From JBGSKY01 sp041740995 (lineage in GTDB: Bacteria > Planctomycetota > Planctomycetia > Pirellulales > Pirellulaceae): 15,648 bases of DNA. Made by a program: the position numbers and the translations under genes. Within the stretch, counting starts at the first letter, position 1, and every line of letters starts with the position of its first letter. This document shows positions 1-6,337 of the stretch, one piece after another. The DNA lies in assembly GCA_041740995.1 (NCBI GenBank), contig JBGSKY010000162.1, positions 1 through 15,648 of the forward strand. The letters run 5' to 3'. The notes under the pieces were generated by a model, which had not been told where the DNA came from, made no database searches, and saw only the letters and a list, made by a program, of their open reading frames with translations.

Positions 1-2
1 GT

Positions 3-1001
3 TCTTACGCCGGTGAAGACTACGAACGGATTTTATTGCGAGCCTTCTTGGCACTGAGCAATATGATGCACGATGGTGGTGACGCGGAAAGCTACTCGCT
101 GCAATTAGACGAAAAACAACGTGACATTTACGCAGCGGCAACCGAACGACTGGGCGAAGAAAAGATTCAGCAATATCCTTTGGTTCCGGTCGGCTACTAT
201 TTGCGTGGCTTGCTGCGCGAAGCGACGTTTCACGACTATGACGAAGCCGCGACGAATTACGAGCGAGTCTGCGAGCTGTATCCAGACGTCAGAAGTTTTG
301 CTTGGGATTTGCATCGCGCACGAACGAGCGTTCACTCGCAACCGGGCAAAGGTGTCCTCTATATTTTTGCGTTGGTTGGTCGTGGACCGCAAAAAATCGC
401 TGTTTCAGAGCGGCCGACCAGCGATGCCTTATTGATTGCTGATCGGATCATATCCGCTGCTGGACCTTACAAATTGCCACCAACGATCGCACCAATCCAG
501 GTACCAGCGATCCAGACGACTTCGACGCCAATCGAACGGATGTTGGTTTCGGTCGATCGCAATTCCATTGGACCAACTGAAGTGATTGCCGACATCGAAG
601 GAATGGCTATCGGCGCTTACCAATTGGATCACCCGCACATTTTGGCTCGTGCGGTCGCTCGACGCGTGGTCAAGAAAGCGACGATTGTTGTTGCCAAAGA
701 CACGATGCACACCGACCCGCTTGTTTCGCTTGCGATGGATGCGGCCGGAGTTGCTTGGGAAGCGACCGAGGCGGCTGATACGCGAAGTTGGAGCTTGCTT
801 CCACGGTCGATCCAAGTCTTGCGTGTCGAAGTACCCGTTGGTACGCACTTAATTGCTTTGCGACCGTTGCAAAACAATCGTCCGATTGGGGCTGAAGCAG
901 TCCAACGAGTCGAAATCCGCAATGGATCCAACACGTTTGTGCTGGGCTATTTTCCTGACGATCGGTTAGTCGGCAAGTTGAGTGTGAGCCAACCGAAATA
1001 G
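3..1001 (+). CDS. COG3014-type conserved protein, 5' end outside the window
   Basis: The frame is open from the window edge: reading upstream of the first possible internal start (TTG at 36) gives sense residues SYAGEDYERIL, so the gene begins before this window and only its 3' part is seen, ending with TAG at 999-1001. I recognise the COG3014 style of protein from the start (YAGEDYERILLRAFLALSNM), a helical TPR-like segment (EAATNYERVCELYPD), the block GKGVLYIFALVGRGPQK and the C-terminal pattern of a short beta-rich domain. No enzyme motif is visible and the molecular role is unknown. Members of this family are usually exported or lipid-anchored, but the N-terminus that would show this lies outside. 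The gene converges on the alkyltransferase gene, with 24 bp between the two stop codons and no obvious terminator hairpin. Family assignment is from memory of conserved blocks and is moderately sure; that it is a real gene is nearly certain. Confidence 0.75.
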   Translation, partial: SYAGEDYERILLRAFLALSNMMHDGGDAESYSLQLDEKQRDIYAAATERLGEEKIQQYPLVPVGYYLRGLLREATFHDYDEAATNYERVCELYPDVRSFAWDLHRARTSVHSQPGKGVLYIFALVGRGPQKIAVSERPTSDALLIADRIISAAGPYKLPPTIAPIQVPAIQTTSTPIERMLVSVDRNSIGPTEVIADIEGMAIGAYQLDHPHILARAVARRVVKKATIVVAKDTMHTDPLVSLAMDAAGVAWEATEAADTRSWSLLPRSIQVLRVEVPVGTHLIALRPLQNNRPIGAEAVQRVEIRNGSNTFVLGYFPDDRLVGKLSVSQPK

Positions 1002-1025
1002 CGGCTGGTTGGATGTCGAATTGCC

Positions 1026-1520
1026 CTACTTACGACACAATTCAAAGAGTTCCAAATCGAGCAGCGCACGTTTGGTGTCCAGCCCGCCGGCAAACCCCGT
1101 TAGTTCTCCCGATGCGCCGATTACCCGGTGGCATGGGATAATAATCGAGATTGGATTTCGACCGATGGCAGCACCGACTGCTCGAACCGCTTTCGGTCGA
1201 CCGATACGCGCGGCCAAAGTTCTATAGCTGATCGTTTCTCCCCATGCGATTTCTCGCAAGCCATTCCAAACTTCGACCTGAAAAGCGGTGCCACTAGGTG
1301 AAAGCGGTACGTCAAAGCACTTTCGCTCGCCAGCGAAGTATTCATCAAGCTGCTCAGATGCAGCGTTGAGAATCGGATCGTCGTTGCTCATCCGCGAATC
1401 ATCCATCGACACACGACCAACTCGTTCGCAAGGCCAGAGCAATGCGCTCAATTTGTAGTCGTTTGAAACTAGCTTCAACTGGCCAGCCGGACTATTGAAC
1501 AAGCGGTGACAGAGTGACAT
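1026..1520 (-). CDS. ogt: Methylated-DNA--protein-cysteine methyltransferase (Ogt/MGMT)
   Basis: Predicted suicide repair enzyme of 164 aa that transfers the alkyl group from O6-alkylguanine in DNA to its own cysteine. The signature IIIPCHRVIGASG is intact with the acceptor Cys at residue 130. It is preceded by the helix-turn-helix/arginine-finger segment RPKAVRAVGAAIGRNP and followed by LTGFAGGLDTKRALLDLE, the usual end of the domain. The N-terminal half (residues 1-75) matches the poorly conserved ribonuclease-H-like part of Ogt. There is no Ada zinc domain or AraC domain, so this is the stand-alone form. The ATG at 1518-1520 is preceded by AGGAG with 9 nt spacing, which fixes the start. 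It is the last gene of the topoisomerase operon, 28 nt after subunit B, and no separate promoter was seen, so it is probably co-transcribed. Confidence 0.95.
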   Translation of the reverse strand: MSLCHRLFNSPAGQLKLVSNDYKLSALLWPCERVGRVSMDDSRMSNDDPILNAASEQLDEYFAGERKCFDVPLSPSGTAFQVEVWNGLREIAWGETISYRTLAARIGRPKAVRAVGAAIGRNPISIIIPCHRVIGASGELTGFAGGLDTKRALLDLELFELCRK

Positions 1521-1529
1521 ATTGGCTAG

Positions 1530-1534
1530 CTCCT
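1530..1534 (-). promoter_or_regulatory. Ribosome binding site of the alkyltransferase gene
   Basis: AGGAG on the minus strand, 9 nt before the ATG of the alkyltransferase. It lies wholly in the 28-nt gap after the topoisomerase B stop codon. The gene therefore has its own translation start although it probably shares the upstream transcript. Confidence 0.7.
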
Positions 1535-1548
1535 AAAGATTTGGAAAC

Positions 1549-3465
1549 TTAAATATCGATGTCGTCCGCTTGGTCAGCGCGGTCCATGATGAATCGAAAC
1601 CGAGCCGAGGCGTCTTTACCCATCAGGTCGCTCATGATTCGATCGGTTTCGAGATGATCGTCAATTTCGATCTTAATCAATCGCCGCGTCGCGGGATTCA
1701 AAGTAGTGTCCCAAAGATCCTTTTGCATCATTTCGCCGAGACCCTTGAAGCGCATAATTTCCGGAATCGCTCGACCTCGATGTTCTGAGATGATTCGATC
1801 GCGTTCTAATTCATCGGCTGCCCAGAAACGTTCTTTGCCGATATCGATGCGATAGAGCGGCGGCATGGCAATAAAGACCCGCCCAGCGTTAATCAGCGTC
1901 AACATGTGGCGATAGAAAAAAGTCAGCAGTAACGTTGTGATGTGATGTCCATCGGAATCAGCGTCGGCGAGCAGAATGACGCGATCATAACGCAGCTTGG
2001 ACAAGTCTAGATTCTTTCCAATGCCGCATCCAAGCGCCGTCACTAAGTCTTGGATTTCTTTGTTCTCTAAGACCTTTGACAACGCCACGCTTTCAGTATT
2101 CAGGACCTTTCCTCGCAGCGGCAAGATCGCTTGATGATTTCGATCACGACCTTGTTTTGCAGTTCCACCGGCTGAATCGCCTTCGACGATAAAAATTTCC
2201 GAATCGCCTCGGCCAGCTGACAAGCAATCGCTGAGCTTACCGGGCAACATCGTCCCTCGCGCATTGCTGGTCTTGCGAAAGACTTCATCGGAAGCGGCCC
2301 GAGAAGCAGCTCTAGCGCGCGCGGCGGCGACAACGCGGGCGACAATCGTCTCTGAGACCGTGCGGTTGCTGTTGAGCCACTGTTCGAGTGCTGGGCGAAT
2401 GGCGGAATCGAGCACCGATTGCATTTCCGGGTTATTCAAGCGGTCTTTGGTTTGGCCTTGGAATTGTGGTTCACCGATAAAGACGCTGACGATCGCAACC
2501 AAACCTTCGCGGATATCTTCGGGCAAAAATTTGACACCGCGTGGCGTCAAATTGTGTGTTTCAATGTAGTTCCGAATCGCTTTACCCAGCCCGCTACGGA
2601 ACCCATTTTCGTGTGTTCCACCGCTTGGCGTTGGAATGCCGTTGACATAAGAGCGGACATGTTCGTCTGTCGATTCAGTCCATTGCATTGCGATTTCGAT
2701 CCGCTCTGCGCCGTCTTTTTGCAGCGTAAAGACTTGCTCGTGAATCGGGATCGTCGCACGCTGGACGATTACTTTGCCGAGATAATCGACGATGCCGTTT
2801 TCATGGAAGTAAGTGACCTTATTGCCACTGGTTTGGTCATCAAAAGTGACCTTTACGCCGCGATGCAGAAAGCTGGTAATCTCGAGTCGCTGACGAATTG
2901 TTTCTGCGTCGAAGTCGGTCTTTGGAAAGATGGTTGGGTCCGGCGTGAACGTGATCGTTGTGCCAGTACCGCGAATATTTCCAGGCAGTTTGATTAAATC
3001 CGACGTCGGTTTGCCCTGAGAAAACGTCATCTTGTATTGCGAACCGTCGCGGCGAACGATCGCTTCGAGATGCTTTGAGAGCGCATTGACAGCCGATGCG
3101 CCGACACCGTGTAGACCGCCGGAGGTCTTGTAGTTCTTGCCTTCGAACTTTCCACCGGCATGCAAAATCGTCAGCACCATTTCCAGGGCACACTTTTTCG
3201 TCTTAGGATGCTTGTCGATGGGAATCCCGCGACCGTTATCGCTGACGGTAATTGTGCGACCGTCCTTGTGTAATTGAACGACGATTTCCGAAGCGTGACC
3301 ATTCATCGCTTCATCAACGCTATTGTCGACGATTTCCCAGACCAGGTGATGCAGGCCTGACATGCCGACACCGCCGATGTACATCCCAGGCCGCTTACGA
3401 ACTGGATCAAGTCCTTCCAGTGCAACGATGTCCGAAGCGGTATATGACTTACTGACAGTGCTCAT
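1549..3465 (-). CDS. gyrB/parE: Type IIA DNA topoisomerase subunit B (GyrB/ParE)
   Basis: ATP-driven subunit of a gyrase or topoisomerase IV, 638 aa, the short class without the long insertion of enterobacterial GyrB. In order: GHKL ATPase domain with the catalytic base in WEIVDNSVDEA (Glu44, Asn48), DNGRGIP and GGLHGVGASAVNALS; transducer domain; TOPRIM domain with FIVEGDSAGGTAKQGRDRN near residue 430 and the metal-binding DADSDGHHI near 500; and the C-terminal RFKGLGEM block near 570. The DADSDG form is typical of ParE rather than of GyrB (DADVDG), whereas VTALGCGIGKN is gyrase-like, so sequence alone does not separate the two activities. The ATG lies only 2 nt after the stop of subunit A, implying translational coupling; no good Shine-Dalgarno is seen directly in front. 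All catalytic residues look intact. Confidence in family is very high; gyrase versus topo IV is unresolved. Confidence 0.96.
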   Translation of the reverse strand: MSTVSKSYTASDIVALEGLDPVRKRPGMYIGGVGMSGLHHLVWEIVDNSVDEAMNGHASEIVVQLHKDGRTITVSDNGRGIPIDKHPKTKKCALEMVLTILHAGGKFEGKNYKTSGGLHGVGASAVNALSKHLEAIVRRDGSQYKMTFSQGKPTSDLIKLPGNIRGTGTTITFTPDPTIFPKTDFDAETIRQRLEITSFLHRGVKVTFDDQTSGNKVTYFHENGIVDYLGKVIVQRATIPIHEQVFTLQKDGAERIEIAMQWTESTDEHVRSYVNGIPTPSGGTHENGFRSGLGKAIRNYIETHNLTPRGVKFLPEDIREGLVAIVSVFIGEPQFQGQTKDRLNNPEMQSVLDSAIRPALEQWLNSNRTVSETIVARVVAAARARAASRAASDEVFRKTSNARGTMLPGKLSDCLSAGRGDSEIFIVEGDSAGGTAKQGRDRNHQAILPLRGKVLNTESVALSKVLENKEIQDLVTALGCGIGKNLDLSKLRYDRVILLADADSDGHHITTLLLTFFYRHMLTLINAGRVFIAMPPLYRIDIGKERFWAADELERDRIISEHRGRAIPEIMRFKGLGEMMQKDLWDTTLNPATRRLIKIEIDDHLETDRIMSDLMGKDASARFRFIMDRADQADDIDI

Positions 3466-3467
3466 GT

Positions 3468-5951
3468 TTATTCTTCATCTTCCGTGACATCAGGTGCATT
3501 TGCGCCGCGTTGAACGATTCTTGCGAGTCGACCATTCTTCTGCATTTCGATCCCCCGACCGCCGCGGCTGGTCGTTCGATACTTGGCAGTCGAGATTGTT
3601 TTCTTCGCTCCACGATTGGTTTCGACAAGCAGCAAATCACGATCGCCCGTCGAAGGCTTGAAGCCCAACAAGCGATCGGTCTTGGACAGCTTGATCAGCG
3701 TCACGCCTTTCCCAGCGCCAGATAAATAATTGACTTCGACCGCAGGACAAACGATCGCTCGACATTCCGCAGTCGCAGCAAGGATCGTTTCGTGGCCATT
3801 GATCGTGAACACATCGACAACCTCATGGCCTGGAGCGACGCGAGCGAAACGACGACCACTGCGCGTTGAGACTTCGACGAAAGATGGCAGCCCAAATCGC
3901 ATTGCAAAGCCGTTTGTAGTTGCCGCCAGAGCGTGGACTTCTGGACAATACTCCGGATTTTTTTCGTTCTCGGCGATGTTGCCGACAAACCGTTCATCGA
4001 AAGAAATTGCGGCGATAATTCGCTCGCCGTCTTTCATTTTAAAAAGCTTTTGAATCGGTTCGCCGTAACCGCTTGATTGTGGGATTTCGATCGCTCGGGT
4101 CGTATAACAAACGCCGAAGGAAGAAAAGAATCCGATTGTGGCTCGCGTTGAAGCCGCAACGCACGTCAGCACTTCGTCGCCTTCGCGCATTCGCGATTTG
4201 CTCGGGTCAGCGATTTGGCGTTGTCGTTTTACCCAACCATCGGTGCTGATTAAGACGTTGCAATCTTCGGCCAAGATAAAGTCTTCAGCCGTGTACTCAA
4301 CTTCGGCTTCAACAGTCGCGATTTCGGTCCGGCGGGCGCCTTCTTTTGTTTTCGCATAGGTCGTAATCAAGTTTTCAATTTCTCCGCGAACGATTGCCCA
4401 ACGACCAGACTTATTCGTATCGTCAGTTTTTTCGTCGAGTAATTTTTGGATTGCTCTTGCGCGGGCAAGCTTTTGTTCCAATTCGCCTTGAATGACGTTG
4501 ATTTCCAGTTTCGCGAGCCGGTAAAGTTTCAGCTCTAAAATCGCGTCGGTTTGTTCGGCATCCAAGCCACCTTTGGCAGCCGGAAAACGTTTCATTATTT
4601 TTTCAGCCGCGTCGGATTTGCCGTCGGAGGCACGAATGATTTTGATGATTTCGTCCAGCGCATCAAAGACCAGCACGAAGCCTTCGAGGATGTGAATTCG
4701 TCGATTGAGTCCGTTCAGTTCGTTTTCAAGTCGCGCGGTAACAACTTGCAAACGGAAGTGCAAAAAGTGCCACAAGATTTCTTTCAAGCCAAGTCGTTCG
4801 GGCGCGCCGACTTCTGGATTCTCGCGGGGAACCAAACAGGTCATGTTGACGTTGAAGTTGGTTTGCAGCGGCGTATTTTTGTGCAGGTAGGCTAGCACTT
4901 TGGCTTCATCGGCATCCTCTCGAAGCGTCACGTCGATTCGTATATCATCAGTGGAAACATCGCGGACATCGGTGATCAGCGGCATCTTACCGCTGACAAT
5001 CAGCTCGGCAATTCGCTCGACCAATTGCGCTTTGATGACCATATATGGAATCGACGTGATGTGCAGCAGTTTCCCCGCCTTCGTCTTCTCACCCATCTGC
5101 GTTGTGCCACGCAACTTGATTGCACCTTGGCCCGTGCGATAGATTTCGCGCAGCTCGTCTTTGGTGTTGATGATTAGACCGCCAGTCGGAAAATCGGGGC
5201 CGATAATCGCATCGTTGGCCACCAACTGATAGTCTTTGATTTCGGGATCTTTGAGCAGCTTGAGCAGCGCTCGGCAGACTTCGCCCAAGTTGTGTGGCGG
5301 AATGTTCGTCGCCATGCCAACCGCGATCCCAGTGGCACCATTGACCAGCAAGTTCGGCAAACGACTTGGCAGGACAACTGGTTCTTGGCGGCTGCCATCG
5401 TAGTTGGCTTTGAAGGCCACTGTCGCAGTGCTCATATCGGCCAGCACTTCGCCCGCGACGGCTGCCAATCGGCATTCGGTGTATCGCATCGCCGCGGCGT
5501 TATCACCGTCGATCGAGCCGAAATTGCCACTGCCATCTACCAACGGCATACGGTACGAAAACGACTGAGCCATTCGGACGAGTGCGTCATAAATCGCCGT
5601 ATCGCCGTGTGGGTGATAATTACCCATCACGTCGCCAACAACCTTGGCACATTTTCGGTGCTTGACATTAAAGGTCAGCCCTTGTTGGTCCATCGTGTAA
5701 AGAATTCGGCGTTGGACAGGTTTCAGTCCGTCACGAACATCGGGCAGCGCGCGACTGGTGATGACCGACAGCGAATAATTCAGATAGCGCGACTGAGCGG
5801 CATCCCGCAGCGACACGCCGATAACGCTTCGGACGACTGCTTCGTCAGTGAAAAGGCTTTTCTGGCTGTCCGCAGTCTTGCTGCGACGCTTCTTGGGACC
5901 GTTGCCCGATTTAGCGCCTTCATCATCCGAATTGCCTCGTCCGCCAATCAT
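3468..5951 (-). CDS. gyrA/parC: Type IIA DNA topoisomerase subunit A (GyrA/ParC)
   Basis: Breakage-reunion subunit, 827 aa, partner of the B subunit encoded directly downstream. After a 35-residue basic, probably disordered N-terminal extension (PKKRRSK at 19-25), the winged-helix domain shows SRALPDVRDGLKPVQRRILY, the quinolone-region helix HPHGDTAIYDALVRMAQ (Thr118 and Asp122, equal to E. coli GyrA 83 and 87) and the catalytic Tyr157 in AAMRYTE. The tower and coiled-coil follow. The C-terminal beta-pinwheel (about 575-827) seems to have about five blades. The first blade (DGWVKRQRQIADPSKS) lacks a GyrA box, while a box-like SRGGRGIEMQ occurs near residues 795-803 in the last blade. The core is gyrase-like (PLVDGSGNFGSIDGD), so the enzyme has mixed features. 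The start is fixed by AAGGAGG six nucleotides before the ATG. It is the first gene of the operon. Confidence 0.96.
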   Translation of the reverse strand: MIGGRGNSDDEGAKSGNGPKKRRSKTADSQKSLFTDEAVVRSVIGVSLRDAAQSRYLNYSLSVITSRALPDVRDGLKPVQRRILYTMDQQGLTFNVKHRKCAKVVGDVMGNYHPHGDTAIYDALVRMAQSFSYRMPLVDGSGNFGSIDGDNAAAMRYTECRLAAVAGEVLADMSTATVAFKANYDGSRQEPVVLPSRLPNLLVNGATGIAVGMATNIPPHNLGEVCRALLKLLKDPEIKDYQLVANDAIIGPDFPTGGLIINTKDELREIYRTGQGAIKLRGTTQMGEKTKAGKLLHITSIPYMVIKAQLVERIAELIVSGKMPLITDVRDVSTDDIRIDVTLREDADEAKVLAYLHKNTPLQTNFNVNMTCLVPRENPEVGAPERLGLKEILWHFLHFRLQVVTARLENELNGLNRRIHILEGFVLVFDALDEIIKIIRASDGKSDAAEKIMKRFPAAKGGLDAEQTDAILELKLYRLAKLEINVIQGELEQKLARARAIQKLLDEKTDDTNKSGRWAIVRGEIENLITTYAKTKEGARRTEIATVEAEVEYTAEDFILAEDCNVLISTDGWVKRQRQIADPSKSRMREGDEVLTCVAASTRATIGFFSSFGVCYTTRAIEIPQSSGYGEPIQKLFKMKDGERIIAAISFDERFVGNIAENEKNPEYCPEVHALAATTNGFAMRFGLPSFVEVSTRSGRRFARVAPGHEVVDVFTINGHETILAATAECRAIVCPAVEVNYLSGAGKGVTLIKLSKTDRLLGFKPSTGDRDLLLVETNRGAKKTISTAKYRTTSRGGRGIEMQKNGRLARIVQRGANAPDVTEDEE

Positions 5952-5957
5952 TCACAT

Positions 5958-5964
5958 CCTCCTT
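5958..5964 (-). promoter_or_regulatory. Strong ribosome binding site of topoisomerase subunit A
   Basis: AAGGAGG on the minus strand, six bases before the ATG at 5949-5951. It is the best Shine-Dalgarno match in the window and it decides the start of the A subunit, including its basic N-terminal extension. Confidence 0.85.
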
Positions 5965-6035
5965 AAAAGTCGCTCTGTCCAATCGATCGGATCTTACGGC
6001 ATTCGTGTTTGCTCGCTCAGTCACACCGTTAAAGA

Positions 6036-6068
6036 GGGGGGATTATAGGGACTGAACCGCTCGAGCGG
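6036..6068 (-). promoter_or_regulatory. Candidate promoter of the topoisomerase operon with palindromic site
   Basis: On the minus strand there is a perfect TATAAT (6042-6047). It is followed by a run of six C (6036-6041) in the discriminator position, and preceded at the -35 position by the perfect 12-bp palindrome CCGCTCGAGCGG (6057-6068) instead of a TTGACA-like box. The expected start of transcription near 6035 leaves a leader of about 85 nt before the ATG. In other bacteria GC-rich discriminators make promoters sensitive to supercoiling and the stringent response, which would suit a topoisomerase operon. The palindrome could be an activator or repressor site. The layout is seen; function is inferred. 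Confidence 0.45.
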
Positions 6069-6091
6069 GAGGTCGCACTGTAAACGCTCTT

Positions 6092-6191
6092 AATTTTCCT
6101 ACCCTTAATCTTCCGACCTGCTTTTTTATGACCCGTCGTCCAAAGGGACGAGCAATTTGACCGCGGTAGGAAGATTAGGGGTAGGAAAATT
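6092..6191. repeat. 100-bp inverted-repeat element made of four 12-mer copies
   Basis: Two 23-nt arms, 6092-6114 and 6169-6191, are inverted copies with 22 of 23 positions matching. With the next few bases each arm holds two 12-mers spaced by 3 nt. The right arm has GGTAGGAAGATT (6165-6176) and GGTAGGAAAATT (6180-6191). The left arm has their complements AATTTTCCTACC (6092-6103) and AATCTTCCGACC (6107-6118), the last with one change. The 46-50 nt centre contains a small hairpin, TCGTCC-AAAG-GGACGA (6136-6151). There is no ORF inside and no clear target-site duplication. It could be a REP/MITE-like dispersed element or a double binding site for a regulator of the divergent genes. It is not placed to be a terminator, since both neighbours point away. 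Confidence 0.8.
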
Positions 6192-6231
6192 GTTGGATTG
6201 AATTCTTGGTATTGTCAAACGAGAACTAAGA

Positions 6232-6261
6232 TAGCCAGCGAGTGGTAAAAAGCTTTATATT
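6232..6261 (+). promoter_or_regulatory. Weak candidate promoter of the peptide transporter
   Basis: TAGCCA (6232-6237, 4 of 6 to the -35 consensus), an 18-bp spacer and TATATT (6256-6261, 5 of 6 to the -10 consensus), predicting a start near 6268. An alternative is TTGGTA (6206-6211) with TAAGAT (6227-6232), but its spacer is only 15 bp. Neither is strong; this is a pattern match only. Confidence 0.3.
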
Positions 6262-6324
6262 GTCTGGCGACCGATGCGGAAACGAACAAACCGCGAAACC
6301 GAACGAGATTTTCTTCGCCAGACA
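6261..6324 (+). repeat. 10-bp inverted repeat upstream of the transporter
   Basis: TGTCTGGCGA (6261-6270) and its exact complement TCGCCAGACA (6315-6324) flank a 44-nt stretch that holds a smaller GCGG/CCGC pair (6276-6279 and 6291-6294). The right arm ends 13 nt before the ATG of the transporter. If transcription starts upstream of 6261 the leader could fold and influence ribosome access. If it starts near 6268 the repeat is more likely a protein-binding site spanning the promoter. Confidence 0.6.
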
Positions 6325-6337
6325 CAAAGAGATTTTC

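Larger units (their letters stand above)
5952..6337. other. Divergent intergenic region, 386 bp
   Basis: Non-coding stretch between the topoisomerase operon (leftward) and the peptide transporter (rightward). From left to right it contains the Shine-Dalgarno and about 80 nt of leader of the topoisomerase operon, a TATAAT with a palindrome at its -35 position, a 100-bp inverted-repeat element, a weak rightward promoter candidate and a 10-bp inverted repeat in front of the transporter. Each is listed separately. No convincing protein-coding ORF lies here; a GTG-led extension of the transporter frame from 6242 is rejected because it would overlap the control sites and adds charged, non-conserved residues. 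Confidence 0.7.

Noticed and set aside
2419..2997. Plus-strand 192-aa open frame opposite topoisomerase subunit B
   Set aside because: Antisense to conserved coding sequence, with no domain signal.
5949..5957. ATG-TGA start-stop pair immediately before the ATG of topoisomerase subunit A
   Set aside because: The Shine-Dalgarno directly abuts the first ATG, leaving no spacing for initiation there, so the element is unlikely to act as a regulatory minigene.
5292..5966. Plus-strand 224-aa open frame opposite topoisomerase subunit A
   Set aside because: It lies antisense to the most conserved part of the A subunit (catalytic Tyr region), shows no family motifs, and its openness is explained by codon bias of the real gene.
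6242..6337. GTG-led 32-residue extension of the peptide transporter
   Set aside because: It would make the promoter candidate and the perfect inverted repeat coding, has no Shine-Dalgarno, and adds residues not typical of the family.
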